DNA from: an uncultured Flavobacteriaceae bacterium
Lineage (GTDB): Bacteria; Bacteroidota; Bacteroidia; Flavobacteriales; Flavobacteriaceae
Reading direction: 5' to 3'
Assembly: GCA_943788165.1 (NCBI GenBank)
Contig: CALSPF010000003.1
Location: 124,001-188,000 of the forward strand
DNA length: 64,000 bases
A model generated the notes under the pieces. That model saw only the letters and a list, made by a program, of their open reading frames with translations. It searched no databases and was not told the DNA's origin. The translations under genes were made by a program, and so were the position numbers. Positions 20,168 through 28,991 of the stretch are shown one piece after another. Within the stretch, counting starts at the first letter, position 1. The number at the start of each line of letters is the position of its first letter.

Positions 20168-20963
20168 ACTAATTTGTTCTGATATAGACGGAACATTATT
20201 GGATAAAAATCGTTCACTCTCGCAAAAAACTTTAGCGGAAATGCATCGGCTTGGAGAGCACTACCCCATTGTCTTAATTTCTTCGCGTATGCCAAAGTCT
20301 CTTCGGAAATTACAAACGCAATTGAAGTGTATACAGTACCCACTCATTGCATACAACGGAAGTTTAATTATCGATGGAGATAGCACGCTCTTTAGTCAAG
20401 AAGTTCCTTTCCACTTATTGGAAATTATGCAAACCTATGTCAACACCACATCGATTCATTTAAGCCTATACCATAATGATGAATGGGTCGTTCCTGCCAA
20501 CGATTACTGGGCAAAACGTGAGGCGAATAACACCACAGTAAATCCGGAAATTCAGCCCTTAACAACAACCATAAAAGATTGGAAAGCCCGAGGAATAAGT
20601 GCCCACAAAATTATGTGCATGGGAGAGGCTGTGGAGATTGAGATACTCTACCGTCTTTTAAAAGAAAATCATGCAGACCAAGTGAATGCTTATCGATCTA
20701 AGGACACCTATATCGAAGTGAGTCATGTACTCCAAGATAAGGCTTCTGCCCTAAGCCTACTATTACAAAAAAAGTATCCGACAATAAGCATGGAGAATAC
20801 CATTGCCTTTGGTGACAATTTTAACGATACAACTTTACTCGAACAGGTCGGAACGGGTGTTGCCGTGGCAAATGCTAAAAAAGAAGTGTTGTCTGTTGCA
20901 AATGACGTGACCTTATCCAATATCGAAGACGGAGTAGCACTTTATTTAGCAAAACTTAGCTAG
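20148..20963 (+). CDS. Cof-type HAD-IIB phosphatase
   Basis: A 271-residue haloacid dehalogenase-family hydrolase. Motif I is SDIDGTLLD with nucleophile D (residue 12 region), motif II ISSR, motif III the lysine near KASALSLL, and motif IV FGDNFNDTTLLE. The IIB cap lies between motifs II and III. Family members dephosphorylate sugar phosphates or nucleotide cofactors; specificity is not visible. Starts inside the 3' end of the glycosyltransferase gene, so it is translated from the same message. Confidence 0.88.
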   Translation: MKQNNIKLICSDIDGTLLDKNRSLSQKTLAEMHRLGEHYPIVLISSRMPKSLRKLQTQLKCIQYPLIAYNGSLIIDGDSTLFSQEVPFHLLEIMQTYVNTTSIHLSLYHNDEWVVPANDYWAKREANNTTVNPEIQPLTTTIKDWKARGISAHKIMCMGEAVEIEILYRLLKENHADQVNAYRSKDTYIEVSHVLQDKASALSLLLQKKYPTISMENTIAFGDNFNDTTLLEQVGTGVAVANAKKEVLSVANDVTLSNIEDGVALYLAKLS

Positions 20964-20974
20964 ACAATACACGC

Positions 20975-21379
20975 TTATCTATTGATACTATCTGCGATGA
21001 GTTGCTTGAATTTTGTAGTGCTCCACCCATGACTTCTACTGACATAATGAACAGGAATACCTAAATCATCTCCCGTGTAGGATTTATCCACATAGTCATC
21101 GCCTAGAAAGCGAATACCAAAATCATTTGCTTTAATCAACTCTAACAAGTCTTTCTCGAAGGTATAAAAGAGGATTGCATCGACATTTCTATTGGAGGCT
21201 AATTGCTCCTCTCGTTCTTCAACCGTTAAAATAGGCTTTAACTTTTCTGGTCTTTCAATAGAGGGATCGGTTTGTAGTAATATGGTAAAGTGATCACAGT
21301 TTGCCTTACATTCCTTGAACAACTTGATATAACCCGGATGCAGAAAATCAAAATTCCCTGCAATAAATCCTTTTTTCAT
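20975..21379 (-). CDS. Cytidylyltransferase-like nucleotidyltransferase
   Basis: A 134-residue protein of the glycerol-3-phosphate cytidylyltransferase/adenylyltransferase superfamily. The N-terminal nucleotide-binding signature is present as GNFDFLHPGYIKLF; the second histidine of the canonical HxGH is a tyrosine, which I believe occurs in one flavobacterial subgroup. The RFLGDDYVDK segment and the C-terminal WSTTKFK correspond to the RTxGISTT region. Could supply CDP-activated alcohols for envelope glycans, but this is inference. Convergent with the HAD gene. Confidence 0.8.
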   Translation of the reverse strand: MKKGFIAGNFDFLHPGYIKLFKECKANCDHFTILLQTDPSIERPEKLKPILTVEEREEQLASNRNVDAILFYTFEKDLLELIKANDFGIRFLGDDYVDKSYTGDDLGIPVHYVSRSHGWSTTKFKQLIADSINR

Positions 21380-21532
21380 AAGTCTACTTTTGCTGTTTGA
21401 ATAGGTTTGCGAGGTTGCGCTTTGTTTAGGCGATTATATTCTGCAAAATAAAACAATTGTTTTTAACCTAGTTGGATTTATCGGATTGTTTTTGCAGCTA
21501 AAAAAGTTGGGCTTTTTATCATTAGTAAACAA

Positions 21533-21929
21533 ATGAATACCTTACCACCTAAAATTTTATCTATGCCTACGAATATATGCTTCTTACTGCTTGCTGTTTG
21601 TCTTTGCCGATATTTTTATCCTTTGGGGAATCTTTGCCCTCTACCAAGGAAATACCATGGGAACGGTAATGTTGATTTTTGGTGGAGTTGGCCTTTATAG
21701 TGTTTACAAGGATTTTATCAATTATCGCGGAAAAAAACCTGAAAAAAAACATCGTCTTTTAACCCACATTGGACGTATGATTGACGCTTACACCGCAACC
21801 ATAACAGCCGTGTTCGTGGTCAATGCTGCTGCTTTACCAACTTCAATCCCACCCTTTGTGCACTGGCTATTACCCACTCTTATATTGACCCCTATAAGTT
21901 TCTACTGGATTCGAAAGCAAAAAAAATAA
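21533..21929 (+). CDS. Small multi-pass membrane protein, probable frameshifts
   Basis: The frame from 21591 gives about 112 residues with four hydrophobic segments, ending ILTPISFYWIRKQKK. A start at TTG is unlikely. An ATG at 21533 opens MNTLPPKI, and a second frame then gives FIYAYEYMLLTACC before the main frame continues LFVFADIFILWGIF. Two missing bases (near 21556 and 21591) would join all three into a 130-residue protein with an extra first helix. I do not recognise a function. It is followed 3 bases later by the DUF1272 gene. Confidence 0.6.
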
Positions 21930-21932
21930 ACT

Positions 21933-22112
21933 ATGCTAGAAATGCGTACACGTTGCAAAAAATGCGACAAAGCCTTTACAGACGAAAGTAACGACACCAT
22001 GATTTGCTCTCATGAATGCACCTTCTGTCAAAACTGTGTCGAGAATGTACTGAATGCAATATGTCCAAACTGTGGAGGCGAGTTTCAACAACGCCCCACT
22101 CGGAAAAAATAA
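21933..22112 (+). CDS. DUF1272 zinc-ribbon-like small protein
   Basis: A 59-residue protein with four C-x2-C-type pairs: RCKKCDK, ICSHECTFCQNCVE and ICPNCGGEF. This is the DUF1272 family, a RING-like treble-clef fold that should bind zinc. Role unknown. It begins 3 bases after the preceding membrane-protein stop and ends 5 bases before the CPBP protease start, so it sits in a tight five-to-six-gene run. Confidence 0.85.
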   Translation: MLEMRTRCKKCDKAFTDESNDTMICSHECTFCQNCVENVLNAICPNCGGEFQQRPTRKK

Positions 22113-22117
22113 TCAGT

Positions 22118-22885
22118 ATGTCCAAAAATGCTCAATTGCTGCGTATTGCCTTTCTATTAACCCTACTTATGGTTTTTAAAAGCTTTGGAGATGTTCTTTT
22201 GGGGAGTTTTCTCTCGACAGGCGATCTCTACTTCGACAAACACCTCATCAAGACCATCATTAATTGCAGTATTGGACTAATTGCTTTAAAAATGATTACC
22301 GTTAGAGGTCATCAATATCAAATTGGGATAAGTAGTCGCGCTGGCTTAAGTTTTCATTGGTTGGTTCTACCCCTCACCTATGCCATTCTAATCAATCTTG
22401 CCGGAATGGACCCTATTCCTGCTTATGCATTGAACCACTTATTTATACTACTAGCCTATTGCCTTTCAATTGGTTTTGTGGAGGAAATAAGCATGCGTGG
22501 TTTTGTTCAAAACGAATTGATTGCTTTCTTTGGCGATGAGAAACCAGCAATACTTAAATCTATCTTGATTAGTGCTACCCTTTTTGCTGTCTTGCACTTA
22601 CTCAACTTTGACAAAGGGCTATTCGGAGAAATTGCCCAAGTAGGCTATGCCTTACTCATTGGTCTATCTTTTGGTGCAACATTATATTTAACCAAGCGGA
22701 TTTATCCCCTCATCTTGGTCCAAACATTTATTGATTTTTTTAGTAAAATTGAAGCAGTAGGTATTGTAGAACCTACTGTGGGTCAACAAACCACACAGGG
22801 AAGTATCACAATTATTGTGCTGCTCTCTCCCTATTTATTTTATGCATTTTATCTTTTTACAAAAATTAAAACCCAAAAACCATGA
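22118..22885 (+). CDS. CPBP-family intramembrane metalloprotease
   Basis: A 255-residue membrane protein of the CAAX protease/bacteriocin-processing family. The start chosen is the ATG at 22118 (MSKNAQLLRIAF). Motif 1 is seen as VEEISMRGF (E-E-x3-R), motif 2 as AVLHLLNF and motif 3 as a further helix near residue 210; these form the glutamate/histidine active site in the membrane. Substrate unknown. Overlaps the next gene by ATGA. Confidence 0.85.
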   Translation: MSKNAQLLRIAFLLTLLMVFKSFGDVLLGSFLSTGDLYFDKHLIKTIINCSIGLIALKMITVRGHQYQIGISSRAGLSFHWLVLPLTYAILINLAGMDPIPAYALNHLFILLAYCLSIGFVEEISMRGFVQNELIAFFGDEKPAILKSILISATLFAVLHLLNFDKGLFGEIAQVGYALLIGLSFGATLYLTKRIYPLILVQTFIDFFSKIEAVGIVEPTVGQQTTQGSITIIVLLSPYLFYAFYLFTKIKTQKP

Positions 22886-23259
22886 AATTACATCCCTACT
22901 TTGTTTTCAACGGACAGGCATTAGACATCTCCCATGGAGAGATCAACACCTATGGAGACAGTCCCATGCCACACCAACCTGAACAAAAAGATTGGGTGGT
23001 GCATTCCGATTTGCAATTTGCAGGCGAAACAATCGCTATGTTTGCCAATAGTGCAGAAGCACCACTTTCCAATAATCCCAATATTCATATCAGTCTCAAT
23101 TATCACAATTTGACGAAGATGGAAAAAGCATTCGCTCAATTGGCTGAGGGAGGAAAAGTTACCATGCCGTTAGAAAAACAATTTTGGAACGCTACATTTG
23201 GTACTTTGACAGATAAATTTGGCATTCACTGGATGATGAATTTTGATCATATTGAATAA
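22882..23259 (+). CDS. VOC/PhnB-like glyoxalase-fold protein, short
   Basis: A 125-residue protein of the PhnB-like branch of the vicinal-oxygen-chelate superfamily. It begins MKLHPYFVFNGQALDISHGE; normal family members have about 10-15 more residues here (a helix containing EEAxxFY), so an internal segment appears to be missing without loss of frame. The rest is standard: LQFAGETIAMFANS, NIHISLNYH, PLEKQFWNATFGTLTDKFGIHWM. Could be a diverged binding protein or a damaged enzyme. Confidence 0.8.
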   Translation: MKLHPYFVFNGQALDISHGEINTYGDSPMPHQPEQKDWVVHSDLQFAGETIAMFANSAEAPLSNNPNIHISLNYHNLTKMEKAFAQLAEGGKVTMPLEKQFWNATFGTLTDKFGIHWMMNFDHIE

Positions 23260-23627
23260 TGCCCTATGATGAATACTTAGCCGAACGCATTCGGAACTAT
23301 TTTACAGAACAGAAAGTTCCCTTTTACGACAAGAACATGATGGGCGGCTGTGTCTTTATGGTCAACGATAAAATGTGCTGTGGAATTCATTTTGACAAAA
23401 TGAAAAAAATAGATTTACTCATGGCCAGGATTGGCGAAAACGCTGCAATAGAATTTGCTGAAAAAAAAGGCTGTCACCCTATGGATTTTACGGGTTGGCC
23501 AATGAAGGGCTATGTCTTTATCGATCCCGATGGATTTGATTTAGAGGAAGATTTAGTATTTTGGCTTGATCATTGTATAGCTTTTAATCCAACAGCAAAA
23601 ATCGCACAAGAAAGAAGAAAAAAATGA
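23259..23627 (+). CDS. TfoX/Sxy N-terminal domain protein
   Basis: A 122-residue single-domain protein matching the TfoX N-terminal domain: KNMMGGCVFMVNDKMCCGIH in the middle and MKGYVFIDPDGF near residue 88. In gamma-proteobacteria TfoX controls competence together with a C-terminal domain that is absent here; in Bacteroidota the role is unknown. Start overlaps the VOC stop (TAATG), end overlaps msrA (ATGA). Confidence 0.88.
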   Translation: MPYDEYLAERIRNYFTEQKVPFYDKNMMGGCVFMVNDKMCCGIHFDKMKKIDLLMARIGENAAIEFAEKKGCHPMDFTGWPMKGYVFIDPDGFDLEEDLVFWLDHCIAFNPTAKIAQERRKK

Positions 23628-24277
23628 AAGTACTTTTTACCCTACTTAGCCTAATTAGTTTGCAAACATGTATTTCGAGCTCAAAACCAGTAGATAGAGA
23701 AACGGTCATTTGGCAGCCCACCACTAGCCCACAAGACGGACTGAAAAAAGCCTATTTTGCTTCGGGTTGCTTTTGGTGTGTAGAAGCTATCTATGAAAGC
23801 GTTAAAGGAGTACACGAAGTCTATTCTGGATACGCAGGAGGACATACAAAAAACCCAAACTACAACCAAATAGGCACCGGAAGAACAGGTCATGCCGAAG
23901 CTGTCGAAGTGATTTATGATCCAAAGGTTGTTTCCTTTGGCACCTTGGTGCAGGTTTTCTTTGGCTCACACAATCCAACAACATCAAATCGTCAAGGGCC
24001 AGATCGCGGTTCCCAATACCGCTCGATTGCCTTTCATCAAAATGAGACGGAACGTGAAATCATTCAAGATTATATAGCACTCCTCGAAGAAAAAGAAATT
24101 TTTTCTAGACCAATAGTGACCAATGTAAGCCCCTTAGAAAAGTTTTATTTTGCGGAAGAATACCACCAGGACTATGAAAAGTTGAATCCTCGAAACCCCT
24201 ATGTACAAAACGTATCTATCCCACGTTTACGTCGTTTTCAAAAGGCCTATCCTGAATTACTAAAAGAAAACCACTAA
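23624..24277 (+). CDS. msrA: Exported peptide methionine sulfoxide reductase A
   Basis: A 217-residue MsrA that reduces methionine S-sulfoxide. The catalytic GCFWCVEAIYE motif lies near residue 48, followed by VYSGYAGG, RTGHAEAVEV and the SQYRS element. The first 17 residues are hydrophobic and end QTC, so the protein is probably exported, perhaps as a lipoprotein with a loose lipobox. It is last in the operon that begins at the small membrane protein. Confidence 0.93.
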   Translation: MKVLFTLLSLISLQTCISSSKPVDRETVIWQPTTSPQDGLKKAYFASGCFWCVEAIYESVKGVHEVYSGYAGGHTKNPNYNQIGTGRTGHAEAVEVIYDPKVVSFGTLVQVFFGSHNPTTSNRQGPDRGSQYRSIAFHQNETEREIIQDYIALLEEKEIFSRPIVTNVSPLEKFYFAEEYHQDYEKLNPRNPYVQNVSIPRLRRFQKAYPELLKENH

Positions 24278-24846
24278 TAAGTTGGAAGGAAGTTAGCGGC
24301 TCGTTTATTCACCAAAGAATAAACGAGAGAAGCGATTAGTAGCCCGGCAAAGGCCCCACATATAATGTCTAACGGAAAATGAACGCCTAAATATACTCTG
24401 CTGTAAGCAATCAATACGGCCAAGGATAACAAGATTGGCATCAGCCATTTAATACGTTTAAATACCAAGCTAAAAAATAAGGCAAGAGCGAAGGAATTGG
24501 AGGAATGACCCGAAAAGAAACTGTATTTACCTCCACAACTGTCTTTCACCAAACGCATTATATCTTGTAGTTCGGGGGTGTGACATGGACGCAAACGCAT
24601 GAAACCGTATTTAAATCCATTCGTAACTTGATCTGTAACACCAACAACTGCAGCACCAATCAGCAGTAAAAAAAAGGCCGATTTCCAGTCGTGTTTTCTA
24701 CCGTATACAAACACAATAAAAAGATACACTACAGCATTGGTTGCTTTCTCACTCAGCAACAACCAAAATGGGTCAAAGAAAGTAGATCCAAGTTGATTTA
24801 GATACAAGAACAGAGTTTCATCCCAAAGTAGTAGTTGTTCTAACAT
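24274..24846 (-). CDS. PAP2-family membrane phosphatase
   Basis: A 190-residue phosphatidic-acid phosphatase type 2 protein with five to six membrane segments. The tripartite active site is visible: K-x6-R-P in KYGFMRLRPC, S-G-H in FFSGHSSN, and S-R-x5-H-x3-D in SRVYLGVHFPLD. Likely substrates are undecaprenyl diphosphate or phospholipid phosphate. Shares one base (TAATG) with the upstream small gene and converges on msrA. Confidence 0.9.
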   Translation of the reverse strand: MLEQLLLWDETLFLYLNQLGSTFFDPFWLLLSEKATNAVVYLFIVFVYGRKHDWKSAFFLLLIGAAVVGVTDQVTNGFKYGFMRLRPCHTPELQDIMRLVKDSCGGKYSFFSGHSSNSFALALFFSLVFKRIKWLMPILLSLAVLIAYSRVYLGVHFPLDIICGAFAGLLIASLVYSLVNKRAANFLPTY

Positions 24847-25070
24847 TATTCCATGCTTTCAATTTCCTTATCAAAAAAAGCAAGCGCCTCTTCGATCAGT
24901 TCTTGGGTTACTTTCTCCAACTCTTCTTGATCGTCCTGGCCAAACTCCTCCAACCACATAATGTCGTCATTAGAAACATTCAATAAAAAACGGGGATATT
25001 CAGTGTGTAATACAAAGATCTCTTCTTCTAGAGAAGAATTATCGGCAATAAGGAATTTAGGTACATCCAT
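24846..25070 (-). CDS. Conserved small acidic hypothetical protein
   Basis: A 74-residue acidic protein beginning MDVPKFLIADNSSLEEEIFV and ending in an amphipathic helix rich in Glu. It is a flavobacterial conserved hypothetical as far as I recall, with no known role. Coupled to the PAP2 gene by a TAATG overlap and 4 bases downstream of the MATE transporter gene. Confidence 0.75.
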   Translation of the reverse strand: MDVPKFLIADNSSLEEEIFVLHTEYPRFLLNVSNDDIMWLEEFGQDDQEELEKVTQELIEEALAFFDKEIESME

Positions 25071-25074
25071 GGGT

Positions 25075-26448
25075 TTATGATTTCAAAAGTTTTTTTGTCT
25101 GATGATTAAAGCGTAAAAATAGTAAAAAGGCTGAAGTACTCAGCCCCGTAAGCAAACCAATCCATATACCCACGGCACCTAAGTCTGTTCTAAGGCCTAG
25201 ATAGTACGAAATAGGTAGGCCAATTACCATATAGGAAATGAAGATTAAAGCTGTTGGAACATTCACATCTTGTATCCCTCTAAGGGCTCCAAGAAAAACA
25301 GCCTGCAAGCCGTCTGTGATTTGAAAGAAGCCTGAAACCAATAAAAGTCCCGCTGCTATTTGCACGACCTCTAAAGTATCCATTGGTGTATTATCACCAT
25401 AGTTTTCCAAATAAATCCACGGTAAAACTTCATTGAATTTTAAATAAATAAAGCAAAAAACAATATCAAACAATCCAATCAATAGAAACAGTGAAATGGC
25501 TATGCGGCGCAAATCAGCATAGGCTTTTTTTCCGAATTGATTCCCTACACGAATCATTGCGACAACACCTAAACCCATTGCAAACATAAAAGTCATCGAC
25601 GATAAATTGAGGGCAATTTGATTAGCCGCCTGTGCGTTTTTCCCCAATACCCCAGACATCCATATGGCCATGGTGAAAAAAGCAACTTCAAAAAACATCT
25701 GTAAGGCAGATGGAAACCCGAGACGTAATATTTTTTTAAATAAAGATATACGCAAATTCTCAAAACGAATACGAATGATATATGCTGAAAACATTGGATG
25801 AAATTGAATGTAGCAGATAATTAATGAAACCGCAGCAGTTCGTGCTATCATGGTTCCAATTGCAGCTCCCTCAACGCCCATCTCTGGAAATCCGCCGTAG
25901 CCAAAAATCAACACATAATTCAATATGACATTAACAATGTTCGAAAAAACAATAGCATACATTGCTGGACGAGTCTTCGACAAGCCGTCAGCAAATTGTT
26001 TGTATGCTTGAAAAATAATTAAAGGAATTAATGAGGCAGCAACCCATTTAAGATAGGGGAATGCTAATTCAACCACGGCTTCAGGCTGCCCCATGGAATA
26101 CATCATTTTGCGGGACCCAAACACGGCCAAAAATAAACTTAAGCCTAAAATGGTACACAATACTATACCATGGGACAGTACGCGTTGTGCAGCATTCACA
26201 TCTTTGGTTCCATCAGCTTGCGCTACCAAGGGAGTCAAGGCAGTCGAGAAGCCGATTCCTAAAGACATGGCAATGAAGACAAAACTATTTCCTAAAGAAA
26301 CTGCGGCAAGTTCTGTAGTTCCCAACTGACCCACCATAATATTGTCGACCAGCTGGACAATGGTGTGCCCTAAAAGACCTAAAATAACAGGAAATGATAA
26401 ACTTAAATTATATTTAAATTCTTTGGTGTACTGTTGAAGTTTAAACAA
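25075..26448 (-). CDS. MATE-family multidrug efflux transporter
   Basis: A 457-residue, 12-helix cation/drug antiporter of the NorM type. Recognisable segments are FPVILGLLGHTIVQLVDNIMVGQLGTTELAAVSLGN at the start of the first bundle and the pseudo-repeat GFPSALQMFFEVAFF opening the second. Substrate unknown. Three bases separate it from the M28 peptidase gene, so both are probably on the transcript that starts at the NtrC-type regulator. Confidence 0.92.
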   Translation of the reverse strand: MFKLQQYTKEFKYNLSLSFPVILGLLGHTIVQLVDNIMVGQLGTTELAAVSLGNSFVFIAMSLGIGFSTALTPLVAQADGTKDVNAAQRVLSHGIVLCTILGLSLFLAVFGSRKMMYSMGQPEAVVELAFPYLKWVAASLIPLIIFQAYKQFADGLSKTRPAMYAIVFSNIVNVILNYVLIFGYGGFPEMGVEGAAIGTMIARTAAVSLIICYIQFHPMFSAYIIRIRFENLRISLFKKILRLGFPSALQMFFEVAFFTMAIWMSGVLGKNAQAANQIALNLSSMTFMFAMGLGVVAMIRVGNQFGKKAYADLRRIAISLFLLIGLFDIVFCFIYLKFNEVLPWIYLENYGDNTPMDTLEVVQIAAGLLLVSGFFQITDGLQAVFLGALRGIQDVNVPTALIFISYMVIGLPISYYLGLRTDLGAVGIWIGLLTGLSTSAFLLFLRFNHQTKKLLKS

Positions 26449-26451
26449 TGC

Positions 26452-27825
26452 TTATAATTTAAAATGATCCATTAAATAGACCATTGCAGCCATGGTTGCT
26501 GCGCCGAGCTCTAATTCTCTTTTGTTGATGGCATCAAAGGTATCGTTCGAGGCATGATGATAGTCAAAATAGCGCTGCGAATCAGGACGTAAACCTGCCA
26601 ATACATTTGTGTCGGTCTTCAAGGGAGCTACGTCTGCCCCACTTCCACCTTTCACAAAAAGGTGAATTAAGTAGGGTTCAAAATAAGGCGCCCATGCTTG
26701 AATACGCTCTAACTTTTCTGGCGTTGTATCGATTGAGAATCCTCTTGGCGTAAATCCGCCAGCATCAGACTCTAGAGCAAAAACATGCTTTTCGTTTTTC
26801 TGCTTTGCTATTTCAGTATATCTAGAAGCGCCACGCTGTCCATTCTCTTCATTCATGTACAAAACAACCCGCAAAGTGCGTTTTGGTTGATAGCCAATTT
26901 TTTTCATCAAACGCAATACTTCCATAGACTGGACAATTCCAGCTCCGTCGTCATGAGAACCGTCACCTAAATCCCACGAATCGAGATGCCCACCAACAAC
27001 CATGATTTCCTCTGGATGGGTTGAACCCTTTATCTCGCCAATCACATTATAAGACTGTACATCTGGTAAGTTCTTACAGTTCTGTTTTAAATAAAATTTT
27101 AATTTTCCGTTGAGCGACAACATAGAACTTAACAATTCTGCATCGTTAGTGCTAATGGCAGCCACTGGAATTCGCTTTTTTAAAGGCAAGTCGCCATAAC
27201 TCATGGAACCTGTATGTGGAAAATCATCCAGGCGTAAATTCATAGAGCGAACAATAACACCAACAGCGCCCAACCTCGCAGCTTCTTCTGCGCCACTGTA
27301 ACGTTGATCAACGCAGCCAGAATATGCCGTAAATGTATTTACTAAATCCGCTTGCATTGAACGGTTATAAAACACGATTTTTCCTTTAATTTTATCTGAA
27401 CCTAAGGCAGAAAGTTCATCAAAACTTTTTACTTCAATTACTTCAGCACGTATGCCGGACAGAGGAGTGGCGACTGAACCACCCAAAGCACAAACATTTA
27501 CGTTAATTGTGTTTCCTGGACTTGTTTCAATGTTTGCATATTCAAAGGTTCCCCGAATCCATTTGGGAACCATTACTGGCTGTAACCAAACCTTGTCTAA
27601 CCCAAGAGCATCTAGTTCGTCTTTCCCCCACTCAACTGCACGCTGTGCATTTAGTGAACCCGAAAGGCGTCCACCAATTTGATTGGATAAATGTTCCAAC
27701 CAAGCATAACTTTGACCGTCAACTAATGCCGTTTGGTAAATTTTTTTAATGGTTGGCTCAATCGCTGTTTGAGCAGTTACACTAAGGGCAAATAAGAAAA
27801 TGGGGAGTAATAGAATTCTTTTCAT
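26452..27825 (-). CDS. Exported M28-family aminopeptidase/carboxypeptidase Q-like
   Basis: About 457 residues from the ATG at 27825, giving a signal peptide that ends SVTAQT. The co-catalytic zinc site of M28 is seen: H and D in GGHLDSWDLGDGSHDDGAG, the E-E pair in MNEENGQRG, D in ESDAGGFTP and H in DYHHASNDT. A PA-type insert domain (residues about 120-250) precedes it. Acts in the periplasm or outside on peptides. One base separates it from the regulator gene. Confidence 0.9.
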   Translation of the reverse strand: MKRILLLPIFLFALSVTAQTAIEPTIKKIYQTALVDGQSYAWLEHLSNQIGGRLSGSLNAQRAVEWGKDELDALGLDKVWLQPVMVPKWIRGTFEYANIETSPGNTINVNVCALGGSVATPLSGIRAEVIEVKSFDELSALGSDKIKGKIVFYNRSMQADLVNTFTAYSGCVDQRYSGAEEAARLGAVGVIVRSMNLRLDDFPHTGSMSYGDLPLKKRIPVAAISTNDAELLSSMLSLNGKLKFYLKQNCKNLPDVQSYNVIGEIKGSTHPEEIMVVGGHLDSWDLGDGSHDDGAGIVQSMEVLRLMKKIGYQPKRTLRVVLYMNEENGQRGASRYTEIAKQKNEKHVFALESDAGGFTPRGFSIDTTPEKLERIQAWAPYFEPYLIHLFVKGGSGADVAPLKTDTNVLAGLRPDSQRYFDYHHASNDTFDAINKRELELGAATMAAMVYLMDHFKL

Positions 27826-27826
27826 G

Positions 27827-28990
27827 TTATTTTGATGCAAATTGTTCAATATTTTGAATTGTTATTGGGTTTTCACCCAAAATCATTAGACGTTCAAGGA
27901 CATTGCGTAGTTCACGTATGTTTCCTGTCCAAGGATATTCTTTTAACTTTTTTAAGGCATTAGGCTCAATTACTTTTGCCGCAAGACCATCATTTTTTGC
28001 TATCTGTTGAATAAAGTGATCACACAAAAGCGGAATGTCTTCCAAACGATCTTTTAAAGCGGGGACGCGAATGACAATGACTGCCAAACGATGGTACAAG
28101 TCTTCCCGAAATCGACCTTCTGCAATTTCTTTTTCTAGGTCTTTATTCGTTGCCGCAAGGATGCGCACGTCTACTGACAAATCTTTATCGCTTCCAACTC
28201 GTTGGATTTTATTTTCTTGTAAAGCGCGTAAAACTTTGGCTTGAGCACTTAAGCTCAAATCACCTATTTCATCCAAGAAAAGTGTTGCACCATCGGCTGC
28301 TTCAAATTTTCCTTTGCGGTCTTTTACAGCAGAAGTAAATGAGCCTTTTACATGACCAAACAATTCACTTTCGATTAATTCAGAAGGTATTGCCGCGCAA
28401 TTCACTTCAATAAGTGCTTCTTTATTACGTTCACTCTTTTGATGAATTTGATGAGCAACCAATTCCTTTCCGGTTCCATTTGATCCCATGATTAACACAC
28501 GTGCCTGAGTAGGTGCAACTTTATCAATCAATGTAAAAACATTGGACAATGCTTTAGATTGACCAACCATTTCATAGGCCTTGGCAATGCGCTTTTTTAA
28601 TTGCACATTTTCAACAGCCAAATGCTTCGTTTCTAAAGCATTTCGAACAGAAATCAGGAGTCGGTTTAAATCAGGTGGTTTCGGAATAAAATCATACGCA
28701 CCTAGTTTCATTGCCTCAACAGCAGTTTGAATATTGCCGTGCCCCGTAAGCATAATAAATGGAGAAGAAATCCCTAGCTTCTTTGCTTGTTCCAACACCT
28801 CTAAACCATCTTTCTTTGGCATTTTAATATCACACAAAACCAAATCGTAATCTTCCGCATTGACGGCATCAAAACCCGCCTTTCCGTCCGCTGCTTCATC
28901 AATTTTAAAACGATCATTTTCCTCGTTTAAAATGCGCTTTAGCACTCGGCGGATTGGTTCTTCGTCTTCGATAATTAAAATACGTGTCAT
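27827..28990 (-). CDS. NtrC-type response regulator lacking HTH
   Basis: A 387-residue two-component regulator. Receiver domain about 1-120 with D54 as phosphoacceptor (LVLCDIKMPKKDG) and the lysine in FIPKP. The AAA+ domain about 145-370 has Walker A MGSNGTGKELVA and Walker B FLDEIGDL. The sigma-54 contact loop reads GSFTSA where the consensus is GAFTGA. The sequence stops at NPITIQNIEQF with no Fis-type HTH, so it has no visible DNA-binding domain. No partner kinase is adjacent. Confidence 0.9.
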   Translation of the reverse strand: MTRILIIEDEEPIRRVLKRILNEENDRFKIDEAADGKAGFDAVNAEDYDLVLCDIKMPKKDGLEVLEQAKKLGISSPFIMLTGHGNIQTAVEAMKLGAYDFIPKPPDLNRLLISVRNALETKHLAVENVQLKKRIAKAYEMVGQSKALSNVFTLIDKVAPTQARVLIMGSNGTGKELVAHQIHQKSERNKEALIEVNCAAIPSELIESELFGHVKGSFTSAVKDRKGKFEAADGATLFLDEIGDLSLSAQAKVLRALQENKIQRVGSDKDLSVDVRILAATNKDLEKEIAEGRFREDLYHRLAVIVIRVPALKDRLEDIPLLCDHFIQQIAKNDGLAAKVIEPNALKKLKEYPWTGNIRELRNVLERLMILGENPITIQNIEQFASK

Positions 28991-28991
28991 A

